NCBI RefSeq assembly: GCF_014203735.1 | Contig: NZ_JACHJQ010000006.1 | Span: 62,001 to 126,000 of the forward strand | DNA from: Actinophytocola algeriensis | GTDB lineage: Bacteria > Actinomycetota > Actinomycetes > Mycobacteriales > Pseudonocardiaceae | DNA length: 64,000 bases | Direction: 5' to 3' | Shown: piece by piece, positions 39,327 to 47,228 of the stretch | Layout: each line of letters opens with the position of its first letter | How positions within the stretch are numbered: the first letter of the stretch is position 1 | Made by a program: the position numbers and the translations under genes | The notes under the pieces: model-generated | Seen by the model: only the letters and a program-made list of their open reading frames with translations | What the model was told of the DNA's origin: nothing | Databases searched by the model: none

Positions 39327-40102
39327 TCGGCGGCAGCGGGCTGTACTCGCTGCTCGAGGATGCCGAGCGGGTGAGCGTGGAGACCCCCTACGGGGAGCCG
39401 TCCAGCGAGCTCGTCCGCGGCACGGTCGGCGACCGGGAGGTGGTCTTCGTGCCTCGGCACGGCCGCGACCACCGGTACCCGGCGCACCGCATCAACTACC
39501 GCGCCAACATCTGGGCGCTGCGGTCGCTCGGTGTGCGTCAGGTGCTCGGGCCGTGCGCGGTCGGTTCGCTGCGGCCGGAGCTCGGTCCCGGCACCTTCGT
39601 CCTGCCCGACCAGGTGGTCGACCGCACGAGCGGGCGGGAGGCGACCTTCTTCGACACCGGCGCGGTCCACGTGGCCTTCGCCGACCCGTACTGCCCGGAC
39701 GGCCGGGCGGCGGTGCAGAAGACCGCCGCCGGTCTCGACCAGCCCGTCACCGACGGCGGGACCATGGTCGTGATCAACGGTCCGCGCTTCTCCACCCGCG
39801 CGGAGTCCCAGTACTACGCCCGGCAGGGCTGGTCGCTGATCAACATGACCGGGGTGCCGGAGGCGTCCCTGGCCCGCGAGCTGGCCATGTGCTACACCTC
39901 GGTCGCCCTGGTCACCGACCTCGACGCGGGCGTCGACGAGGACAGCGCGGTGGCGCAGGACGAGGTCTTCCAGGTCTTCGCCTCGAACATCGAGCGCCTG
40001 CGCGAGCTCGTGCTCAGCACGGTGGCCGAGCTGGCCGACCAGGGCGACTGCCGGTGTGCCCACGCGCATGACGGGCTCACCCTGCCCTTCGACCTTCCCT
40101 GA
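39299..40102 (+). CDS. mtnP: 5'-methylthioadenosine phosphorylase
   Basis: 267 residues from ATG 39299. Purine nucleoside phosphorylase family I signature: [56 protein letters not shown], and the nucleoside pocket [51 protein letters not shown]. The N-M-T-G-x-P-E motif is that of MTA phosphorylases. It splits methylthioadenosine into adenine and methylthioribose-1-phosphate, the entry to salvage. A purine nucleoside phosphorylase is the alternative but is much less likely in this operon. It is the last gene of the operon, yet catalyses the first step. A perfect bidirectional hairpin follows. Confidence 0.93.
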   Translation: [267 protein letters not shown]

Positions 40103-40110
40103 CCCACCGC

Positions 40111-40158
40111 ACGACGCACAGGGCGGGCATCCGATCCGGATGCCCGCCCTGTGTCGTG
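40111..40158. terminator. Bidirectional terminator between mtnP and MFS gene
   Basis: 17-base perfect arms (CACAGGGCGGGCATCCG and its complement) around ATC, extended by ACGAC/TCGT outside. It lies between two convergent operons. Confidence 0.8.
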
Positions 40159-40168
40159 GTGCCCGAGG

Positions 40169-41749
40169 TCAGACGACCTCGGGTTCTGACTCCTTGGACT
40201 CGGACTCCTTCTCCGGCGCCGGCGCGGCGGCCGCGGCACCGAACGCGGGCACGTGCCGCAGCCGGATGGCGACCATGAGCGCCGCGCAGGCGTACAGGAC
40301 GGCGCCGATGACGGCGACCGTCTGGAAGCCGTCGACGAAGGCGTCCTTGGCCGCCGTGACCAGGCCCTCGCCCTGTCCCGCCGGCAGGTCGCCCGCGACC
40401 GCCGTGGCCCCGGCGATGCTGTCGCCCGCCTGGGCCGCGCTGTCCGCGGGCAGGTCGCCGGGCAGGGTGACGGTGGAGCGGTAGACCGCGGCCCCCACCG
40501 TGCCCAGGATGGCCAGACCCAGCGTGCTGCCGAACTCGTTGGCCAGCTGGGCCAGCGAGCCCGCGGCACCCATCTTCTCGACGGGAGCCGAGCCGACCAC
40601 GAGACCGGTGCCCAGCGCGACCGTCGGAGCGCCGAAGAACGAGATCAGCGCGAACCCGACGATGATCGTCATGTTGCTGTCGGTGCCGACCTGGGTGACG
40701 ACCACGTAGGTGATCGCGGCCAGCGCGACCCCGACCGAGATCAGCAACCCCGGCCGGATCTTGTTGGCCAGCCTCGGCGCGATCTGCATGCCGACCGCGG
40801 CGGTGAGCATGCCGGGCACCATCGCCGCCCCGGCCTGCACGGTGGTCATGCCCCCCACCAGCTGGAAGTACAGCAGCATCATCATCATGAAGCCGCCGCC
40901 GACCAGGCTGAAGGTGAGCTGGTTGATCAGCGTGGTGCCGATCGTGCGGTTGGTGAACAGGTTCAGGTCGAGCATCGGGTCGGCCAGGTGCCGCTGCCTG
41001 CGCACGAACAGGTAGCCGACGACGATGCCGACGACGAGGGAGACGGTCGGCAGCGGCTCGAAGCCGGCACGGGCCAGCTCCTTGATGCCGTAGATCAGCG
41101 GCAGCAGGGCGACCAGCGACAGCACGACGCTGGTCAGGTCGAGCTTGCCGGGCTGCGGGTTGCGGAACTCGGGCAGGAACGCCGGGCCCAGCACGACGAG
41201 CGCCACCATGAACGGCACGCCGAGCAGGAACACCGAACCCCACCAGAAGTGCTCGAGCATGACGCCACCGAGCACCGGGCCGAACACGGCGCCGAGGGTG
41301 AACGTGCCACCCCAGATGCCGAACGCGGCGGCCTGCTGCTTGGGGTTCTGGAACAGCGTGCCGATCAGGGCCAGCGTCGACGGCATCAGCGTCGCGCCTG
41401 CGATGCCCAGGAGCGCCCTGGCCGCGATCAGCAGTTCGATCGTGGGCGCGTAGGCACACAGCAGCGATCCGATGGCGAAGGCGACACCGCCGATGAGCAG
41501 CAGCCGGCGTCGGCCGATCCGGTCACCCAATGTGCCCATGGTGACCAGGAACCCGGCCAACAGGAACCCGTAGATGTCAGTGGCCCACAGCTGCTCGTTG
41601 CTCCCCGCCTGCAGCGACGTCGCCAGGTTCGGCAATGCCAACAACAACACGAAGAGATCAATGGCAACGACGAATGTGGGGAGAGCCAGAACGGCCAGCC
41701 CTATCCACTCCCGCCTCCCTGCCTTGGCTGGGGCGTCGTTAGGAGTCAC
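40169..41749 (-). CDS. DHA2-family 14-helix MFS drug exporter
   Basis: 526 residues from GTG 41749. About 14 hydrophobic segments; the region starts GLAVLALPTFVVAIDLFVLLLALPNLATSL, and WATDIYGFLLAGFLVTMGTLGDRIGRRRLLLIGGVAFAIGS holds the MFS loop motif G-x-L-x-D-R-x-G-R-R-R. GIWGGTFTLGAVFGPVLGGVMLEHFWWGSVFLLGVPFM matches the drug-antiporter C motif region. The acidic C-terminal tail (PAPEKESESKESEPEVV) is cytoplasmic. DHA2 pumps (SgcB in C-1027) give self-resistance by export. It is transcribed leftward after the acyltransferase gene, 128 bases away, toward the methionine salvage operon end. Confidence 0.93.
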   Translation of the reverse strand: MTPNDAPAKAGRREWIGLAVLALPTFVVAIDLFVLLLALPNLATSLQAGSNEQLWATDIYGFLLAGFLVTMGTLGDRIGRRRLLLIGGVAFAIGSLLCAYAPTIELLIAARALLGIAGATLMPSTLALIGTLFQNPKQQAAAFGIWGGTFTLGAVFGPVLGGVMLEHFWWGSVFLLGVPFMVALVVLGPAFLPEFRNPQPGKLDLTSVVLSLVALLPLIYGIKELARAGFEPLPTVSLVVGIVVGYLFVRRQRHLADPMLDLNLFTNRTIGTTLINQLTFSLVGGGFMMMMLLYFQLVGGMTTVQAGAAMVPGMLTAAVGMQIAPRLANKIRPGLLISVGVALAAITYVVVTQVGTDSNMTIIVGFALISFFGAPTVALGTGLVVGSAPVEKMGAAGSLAQLANEFGSTLGLAILGTVGAAVYRSTVTLPGDLPADSAAQAGDSIAGATAVAGDLPAGQGEGLVTAAKDAFVDGFQTVAVIGAVLYACAALMVAIRLRHVPAFGAAAAAPAPEKESESKESEPEVV

Positions 41750-41877
41750 GTCATTGATCCTTTCGAATGATGATCACACTCTGTTGCAGTTCATAACTCA
41801 GAGCACGCTATCGCAAAGGTCCTCCAAAGGGACGTCGCCGACATCTCCCAGATTGCTGAGTTCTCCGGTGCCTGCCA

Positions 41878-43098
41878 TCAGCCGGCCAGCCGGTCGCCGT
41901 CGGGCCGGGCAGGCGGCGGCGCCGACTGTCCAGTCGGGACGGACGCCAGCGCGGACGGCCGGCGGCGGCGCGGGTTCGCCAAGTACTGCATGACCGGGCG
42001 TTCCACCAACGTGTAGAGCAGCGCGGCGACGCCCAGCGTGGCGGCCAGGAACAGCGCCAGCACACCGAGCGCGGCCGGGGTGGCCCAGCTCGTGGTGGCT
42101 CCGAGCAGCTGGTGGCCGTAGACCAGCACCAGGTTGTGCACCATGTACACGGCGAAGGAGATCTCGCCCAGGTAGACCATGCGCCGACCGGACAGCCAGC
42201 TGCGCTCGGCGGCCTCGTCCATCCGCGCGCCCGCGGCGATGACCAGGCCGAGCGGGATCACCATCGTGGCCGCGACCCGGTACTCGCCGGGGACCAGCGG
42301 GGAGAGCGCGTAGGCGGCGATGGCGAAGGCGACCGCGCCACCCAGGTTCAGCGGGAGCCGCTGCCCGGTGATGACGATCCGGGCCAGCACGATGCCGAAC
42401 ACGAACTCCAGCAACCGCACCGGCGGGAACAGCGCGACGAACCACTGCTGCCACATGGTCATGTCGATGACCGGCATGACGAGGGGGGCGGACAGCGCGG
42501 CAGGCGGGGTGATGGCGGCGGCCAGGGTCGGCACGAGGAGGATGGCGACGACGAAGCCGCCTGCCCACAGCCACAACCGCTCCGGCCGGATCCGGTTGAA
42601 CATCGGGAGGAGCAGCGGGAACAGCAGGTAGAACAGCAGCTCGCAGGACAGCGACCAGGCCACCACGTTGCCGGTGAAGATCACGCCGAGGTCCGGCACC
42701 CAGGACTGCAGCAGCAGGATGTTCAACCAGGAGGAGTCGGGCAGGGCGGTGCCGACGACGGCCGACGCCAGTACGTACGCGACGACCGCGGTGACGAGGT
42801 GGTTGGGGAAGATCTTGCACAGCCGGCGCCGCCAGAACCGGCCGAGGGTGTCGCTCGAGCGGGCCGACCAGGCGAGCACGAACCCGCTGAGGATGAAGAA
42901 GAACGAGACGCCCGTCCAGCCGCCGCCGGCGACGATGCTGCCGAGCGTGCTCTGCGCGGACGGGTCGGCGAACAGCCCGGTGTAGAGCACACCGTGGAAC
43001 AGGAACACCATCGCCGCGGCGATGAACCGCATCCCGGTGAGGGATGGCAACCGCGAACGCCGTGCGTCCGCCTTCGATAACTCCACCTGCTGGGCCAT
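41878..43098 (-). CDS. Membrane acyltransferase-3 family protein
   Basis: 406 residues, ATG with GGAGG upstream. Ten or so hydrophobic segments and the acyltransferase-3 opening LPSLTGMRFIAAAMVFLFHGVLYTGLF with its conserved Arg and His, then GWTGVSFFFILSGFVLAWSARS and FWRRRLCKIFPNHLVTAVVAY. Family members transfer acetyl or longer acyl groups to sugars or polyketides at the membrane. The His (FHG) and the FFxLSGF motif are intact. Its position upstream of the efflux gene suggests acylation of the product during export or as self-protection. No sugar biosynthesis or glycosyltransferase gene is present in the window, so the acceptor need not be a sugar. Confidence 0.9.
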   Translation of the reverse strand: MAQQVELSKADARRSRLPSLTGMRFIAAAMVFLFHGVLYTGLFADPSAQSTLGSIVAGGGWTGVSFFFILSGFVLAWSARSSDTLGRFWRRRLCKIFPNHLVTAVVAYVLASAVVGTALPDSSWLNILLLQSWVPDLGVIFTGNVVAWSLSCELLFYLLFPLLLPMFNRIRPERLWLWAGGFVVAILLVPTLAAAITPPAALSAPLVMPVIDMTMWQQWFVALFPPVRLLEFVFGIVLARIVITGQRLPLNLGGAVAFAIAAYALSPLVPGEYRVAATMVIPLGLVIAAGARMDEAAERSWLSGRRMVYLGEISFAVYMVHNLVLVYGHQLLGATTSWATPAALGVLALFLAATLGVAALLYTLVERPVMQYLANPRRRRPSALASVPTGQSAPPPARPDGDRLAG

Positions 43099-43323
43099 TT
43101 CTTCCTCCGGTACCTGGCAGCCCCACCCGTAACGCCCTCACCCTGGACGACCGGAGCTGCCCGGGCATCCTCGACATTGCGCACACCGAGCGTGCGCGGA
43201 ACAGCACTGTCCGACCTGCACTCCGAAATTGCCGAGTTCAATTCGAAAAGCTTCCTTACCAATTAACAAGGCCAAACCGCAGTACCATTGCGTCAAAGCC
43301 ATTTTGATTAAGGGAGAACTGCA

Positions 43324-44565
43324 ATGGAGAAACGCTGTCCTGCGCTGGACATCACCGGCAGCGATATCCATGGCGAGGCGGCACGGCTGCGCGCGCAGGG
43401 CCCAGCGGCCCAGGTGGAGCTGCCGGGCGGCGTGCTCGCCTGGTCGGTGAACAGCTACGCCGTCGCCAAGCAACTGCTGGCCTCCCCGGACGTGACCAAG
43501 AGTGCCCGCCACCACTGGCCGGCCTTCATCAACGGCGACGTCCCGCCGACCTGGGAGATGATCAGCTGGGTCGAGATGGACAACATCTCCACCACCCACG
43601 GTCCCGCACACCGCCGGTTACGCCGCCTGATCGGCAAGGCGTTCACCCCCCGGCGCACCGAGGCGATCCGGCCGCACGTGGCGGAGCTGACCACCATGCT
43701 GCTGGACAACCTCGCCGAGGACGCGTCGGCGGGCGCGGTGGTGGACCTCAAGGAGCGGTTCTGCTACCCGCTGCCGGGCATGGTCGTCGCGGACCTGATC
43801 GGGATGGGCGAGGAGCCCCGGCTCGCGCTGACCAAGGTGATGGACATGATGGCCCGCACCGACGTCACCTCCGAGCAGGCGCAGGAGATCCTGGTCGGCT
43901 GGCGCGGCGCCATCGCCGACCACATCGCGCTCAAGCGGGCCGAGCCCGGCGAGGACATCACCAGCGACCTGATCGCCGCACGGGACGAGGACGGCTCGCG
44001 GCTGACCGAGCAGGAGCTGGCGGACACGATCTTCGCCGTCATCGGCGCCGGGTCGGAGACGACGATCAACTTCCTGGACAACGCGATCACGTTGCTGCTC
44101 AGCCACCCGGAGCAGCTCGCGCGGATCAAGAACGGGCAGTCCTCCTGGAGCGACCTGATCGACGAGGTGCTGCGGGTGGAGTCGCCGCTGGCGAGCCTGC
44201 CGCTGCGGTACGCGGTCAACGACATCGAGCTCGACGGGGTGACCATTCCCCAGGGCGACCCGATCCTCGTCAACTACGCCGCCCCCGGCCGTGACCCGGC
44301 CGTCCACGGCGAGAGCGCCTGCGAGTTCGACATCACCCGCGAGGACAAGGACCACATCTCCTTCGGTTTCGGGCCGCACTACTGCCTCGGCGCCGGCATC
44401 GCCCGCATGGTCAGCACCGTCGGGCTGTCCAGCCTGTTCGAGCGCTACCCGGACGTCAGCCTCGCCGCCCCGGTCGAGAGCCTGACCCACATCCCCTCCT
44501 TCGTCATGAACGGCCACCGCTCCCTGCCCGTCCGGCTCTCCGCGGTCGCCAGCAAGGCGGCCTGA
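43324..44565 (+). CDS. Cytochrome P450
   Basis: 413 residues, ATG with AAGGGAG upstream. I-helix AVIGAGSETTINFL (the A/G-G-x-E/D-T-T pattern with Ser-Glu-Thr-Thr), K-helix EVLRVESPLASLPLRY (ExxR), and the haem-binding loop FGFGPHYCLGAGIARM with the Cys ligand. It needs a ferredoxin and reductase, neither of which is in the window. Hydroxylation, epoxidation or phenol coupling are possible. Enediyne clusters often have a P450 called E7, but I have no alignment to support that. It converges on the dioxygenase of the beta-tyrosine operon with a 20-base hairpin between. Confidence 0.95.
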   Translation: MEKRCPALDITGSDIHGEAARLRAQGPAAQVELPGGVLAWSVNSYAVAKQLLASPDVTKSARHHWPAFINGDVPPTWEMISWVEMDNISTTHGPAHRRLRRLIGKAFTPRRTEAIRPHVAELTTMLLDNLAEDASAGAVVDLKERFCYPLPGMVVADLIGMGEEPRLALTKVMDMMARTDVTSEQAQEILVGWRGAIADHIALKRAEPGEDITSDLIAARDEDGSRLTEQELADTIFAVIGAGSETTINFLDNAITLLLSHPEQLARIKNGQSSWSDLIDEVLRVESPLASLPLRYAVNDIELDGVTIPQGDPILVNYAAPGRDPAVHGESACEFDITREDKDHISFGFGPHYCLGAGIARMVSTVGLSSLFERYPDVSLAAPVESLTHIPSFVMNGHRSLPVRLSAVASKAA

Positions 44566-44590
44566 CGGCCCGCACGATCCCCCGGACACC

Positions 44591-44632
44591 AAAAGATCCG
44601 GCCGGTGAGAATCTCACCGGCCGGATCTTTTT
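44591..44632. terminator. Bidirectional terminator between P450 and dioxygenase
   Basis: 20-base perfect arms (AAAAGATCCGGCCGGTGAGA and complement) with a one-base loop and TTTT at both ends. Confidence 0.85.
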
Positions 44633-44650
44633 CGTCGCCCCACTGGCCGT

Positions 44651-45514
44651 CTACGAGGCCAACTGCTCGCCGGACTCGTCGTCGTCGGCCGCCAGCAACA
44701 GGTACGGGTCCTCCATCTCGACCCAGCCCAGCCCCGGCGGGCACCGGTCGTAGCCGAGCAGCCGGCGCACCTCCTCCGGGTAGGCCAGCACGGACTCCCG
44801 GGGCACCGCGAGGTACTGGTTCTCCTCCTGGCGGAGGTTGCCCAGGTCGAGCGCGATGGTCAGGCCGGTGCGCGGCTTGTCGCTGACGTTCTTGCCACCG
44901 CTGTGATAGACGCCGCCCAACCAGATCAGCCCGGAACCGGCTGGCATGTCGGTCGGATAGGCCTCCGATGTGGACGGAGCCCGCTCGTCGTCCCAGTGGT
45001 GGCTGCCCGGGATCACCAGGGTGCCGCCGTTCTCCGCGGTGAACTCGCTCATGGCGAGCATCAGCTGCACCCGGCTGGTCGGCCCGGGATGGCTGCGCAG
45101 GTGCAGCGCGTCGTCCCGGTGCAGCGGCTGCTTGCCCTGGCCCGGGTGGATCTGGATCAGCTGGGTGCCGCTGATCTGGATCGTCGGCGTCATCTCCACC
45201 CGGTTCTTGCCGATGTACATCGGAATCGGCTTCTGCATGATCCGGCGGGCCGCACCCAGGTACAACGGCTGGCACACCACAGGGGTCAGCTGGTGGGTCC
45301 TGGCGAACACCGACGAGACCCGCCGGGTCTTGGTGCCGTTGTACCAGTCGTCACCGTAGTCCTGCGCGTCCAGCGACGGGCCGAGGTCCGCCCACAGCGC
45401 GTCGAGTGTCGTGGAGTCGACGAAGTCCTCCACGATGACGCCGCCGTCCCGCTCCAGGATCTCGACAACCTCATCGAGGCTGGTGTCGGGGGTCACCCGA
45501 GTAAGACCGGCCAT
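44651..45514 (-). CDS. Phytanoyl-CoA-dioxygenase-family Fe(II)/2-oxoglutarate oxygenase
   Basis: 287 residues, ATG with a GGAGAAAGG site upstream. PhyH-type facial triad: His and Asp in KQPLHRDDALHLRSHPG, distal His in LIWLGGVYHSGGKNVSDKPRTGLTIALDLGN, with the 2-oxoglutarate Arg in SDKPRTGL. LVIPGSHHWDDERAP is also typical. It hydroxylates or desaturates carrier-bound or free amino acids in many natural-product pathways. It is the last gene of a leftward operon of aminomutase, condensation enzyme and carrier, so beta-hydroxylation or related oxidation of the beta-tyrosyl thioester is the likely job. In C-1027 that stage uses a flavin hydroxylase (SgcC) and a halogenase instead, so this cluster differs. 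Confidence 0.88.
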   Translation of the reverse strand: MAGLTRVTPDTSLDEVVEILERDGGVIVEDFVDSTTLDALWADLGPSLDAQDYGDDWYNGTKTRRVSSVFARTHQLTPVVCQPLYLGAARRIMQKPIPMYIGKNRVEMTPTIQISGTQLIQIHPGQGKQPLHRDDALHLRSHPGPTSRVQLMLAMSEFTAENGGTLVIPGSHHWDDERAPSTSEAYPTDMPAGSGLIWLGGVYHSGGKNVSDKPRTGLTIALDLGNLRQEENQYLAVPRESVLAYPEEVRRLLGYDRCPPGLGWVEMEDPYLLLAADDDESGEQLAS

Positions 45515-45537
45515 TGTGTGTTCCTTTCTCCGCCGGC

Positions 45538-45786
45538 TCAGGCCGCCGACGCCTCGGCTGCCTTGGCGGTCACCGTGCTCGTCAGGTCGGCCAGCGTCGG
45601 GTCGTCCTCGAAGATGTCGCCGACGTCGATCCAGATGTCGAGCTCCTCCTCGATCCTCGACACCAGCCGGACCGCGGAGATGGACTCCCCGCCAAGGTCG
45701 AAGAAGGTCGCGTCCTCCTGGCCGTCCTGAACGGTGAGGACGTCGTGCCAGATCCGGCTGACCGTCTCGTTGATGTTGCTGCTCAT
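45538..45786 (-). CDS. Stand-alone peptidyl carrier protein (SgcC2-like)
   Basis: 82 residues, ATG with GGAG upstream. The phosphopantetheine Ser is S35 in FFDLGGESISAVRLVSRIEEEL, and the C-terminus LADLTSTVTAKAAEASA is the usual fourth helix. It is 23 bases upstream of the dioxygenase and 16 bases after the condensation gene. By analogy with SgcC2 of C-1027 it carries the beta-tyrosyl group while it is modified, then delivers it to the condensation enzyme. The adenylation enzyme that loads it is not in this operon; the only one in the window is at 25458-26984. Confidence 0.92.
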   Translation of the reverse strand: MSSNINETVSRIWHDVLTVQDGQEDATFFDLGGESISAVRLVSRIEEELDIWIDVGDIFEDDPTLADLTSTVTAKAAEASAA

Positions 45787-45802
45787 GTGTTTCTCCGACT
45801 CC

Positions 45803-47197
45803 TCACTCGGGTAGCGTCAACTCGGCGTCCGGAGCCAGCACCGTCTCCCGCAGTACCTGGAAGAACGTCGCCATGATCTCCTGGATCGTCTCGCGGCGGT
45901 ACAGGTTGCTGTTGAACTGCAGGCCACCGACCAGCTCGCAGCTCTCCGCGTTGAGATCGAGTGTCCACAGTGCACCGTCCGGGATGTCCGCGCCGTCCTC
46001 CTGGGGGAGGGTGCGCGTGCGGATCTCGGACAGCTCCAGGTCCCCGACGACCTCGCGCTCCATCACGTACGGGAACTGGAAGACCTGGAACGGGAACACC
46101 GCGAGACCGTCGGTGAACCACGGCCTGCCGAACGCCGGCGTGTCCCCCATCACCTGCGCGAACGGGATCTGGTTCGAGTACGCGCGCAGGCAGGTGGCCC
46201 TGGCCGCCTTGATCACCTCGCGGAAGGTGCCGCAGCCCGCCAGTTCCGTCCGGAGTGGAAGGAAGTTGAAGAAGCTGCCGACGGTCTCCTGGAACCGGGC
46301 CGTGCCGCGGCCGGACGCGACCGTCGAGACGGTCAGGTCGGTCTTGCCCGACGCCCGGCTCAGGTAGACGTACTGTGCGGCCAGCATCACCATGAACGCC
46401 GAGCTGCGGGTCTCCTTGGCCAGGTCCAGCACCGCGGCGACCACGTCGCGGTCGATCTGGAAGCGCTCCACCGCGGTGTGCTTCTCGCGACCCTCGGACT
46501 TGGGCCAGTCGGTCTCGAGCGAGTGCACCTCGGTGCCTGCCAGGTTCTCCCGCCAGTACTCCCTCGACCGGGTCATCGCGGTCTCGGTGTACCGCTGCTG
46601 CTCCCACTCGACGTACTCGCGGTACTGGGCCGCGTGCGGCAGCGGCGGCAGCTCGTGCCCGCGCAGCGTCGCGTAGAAGTGGGCCAGGTCCCGGATGACC
46701 AGGTGGATGGCCCACCCGTCGACCGCGGTGTGGTGCGCGATGAGCACCAGCACCGAGTCGTTGTCGTCGAACCTGGCCAGCACCGCCCGGAACACCGGCA
46801 CGTCGGTGACGTAGTAGCTGCCACCCTCGAGCTCGACCAGCAGCTCCTCGGCGCACAGGGCGCGGTCCGCCGGGTCGACCCCGGGCAGATCGCGCACCTC
46901 GAGCTTGGCCGGGCTCGGCGGGTGCACCAGCTGGTACTTCTCCTCACCGCGGATGACCGTGGTGCGCAACGCCTCGTGCCGTTCGACCACCAGGTTCATC
47001 GCCCGTTGCAGGCTTTCCGGGTCGACGTGCCCGGAAACCCGCCAGCCGTAGACGATGTTGTACTTCGGGCCGAACGCCCCGACCTCGTTGCCCTCGTCGA
47101 ACGCGCACAGGAATTCCTGGTTGAACGACAGGGGCACCTTCTCCGCGGGCGAGTCGCCCGCGGCTAACGCGTCGATGTCGGTGTCGGTCACGGTCAT
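45803..47197 (-). CDS. Free-standing condensation enzyme (SgcC5-like)
   Basis: 464 residues, ATG with GGAGG upstream. A complete NRPS condensation fold: the catalytic His motif is H155-H156-T-A-V-D160-G161 in VLIAHHTAVDGWAIHLV, preceded by the first-lobe PLSFNQEFLCAFDEG and followed by the second lobe with TVASGRGTARFQETVGSFFNFLPLRTEL, the latch-region motif. SgcC5 in C-1027 esterifies the enediyne core diol with beta-tyrosyl-S-SgcC2; the same ester- or amide-forming role is inferred here. It is second in the leftward operon, between the aminomutase and the carrier. The neighbouring genes and the length of about 460 residues fit SgcC5 well. Confidence 0.93.
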   Translation of the reverse strand: MTVTDTDIDALAAGDSPAEKVPLSFNQEFLCAFDEGNEVGAFGPKYNIVYGWRVSGHVDPESLQRAMNLVVERHEALRTTVIRGEEKYQLVHPPSPAKLEVRDLPGVDPADRALCAEELLVELEGGSYYVTDVPVFRAVLARFDDNDSVLVLIAHHTAVDGWAIHLVIRDLAHFYATLRGHELPPLPHAAQYREYVEWEQQRYTETAMTRSREYWRENLAGTEVHSLETDWPKSEGREKHTAVERFQIDRDVVAAVLDLAKETRSSAFMVMLAAQYVYLSRASGKTDLTVSTVASGRGTARFQETVGSFFNFLPLRTELAGCGTFREVIKAARATCLRAYSNQIPFAQVMGDTPAFGRPWFTDGLAVFPFQVFQFPYVMEREVVGDLELSEIRTRTLPQEDGADIPDGALWTLDLNAESCELVGGLQFNSNLYRRETIQEIMATFFQVLRETVLAPDAELTLPE

Positions 47198-47228
47198 GGT
47201 TCCTCCACGATGTCCCGGTGTCCGCGCC

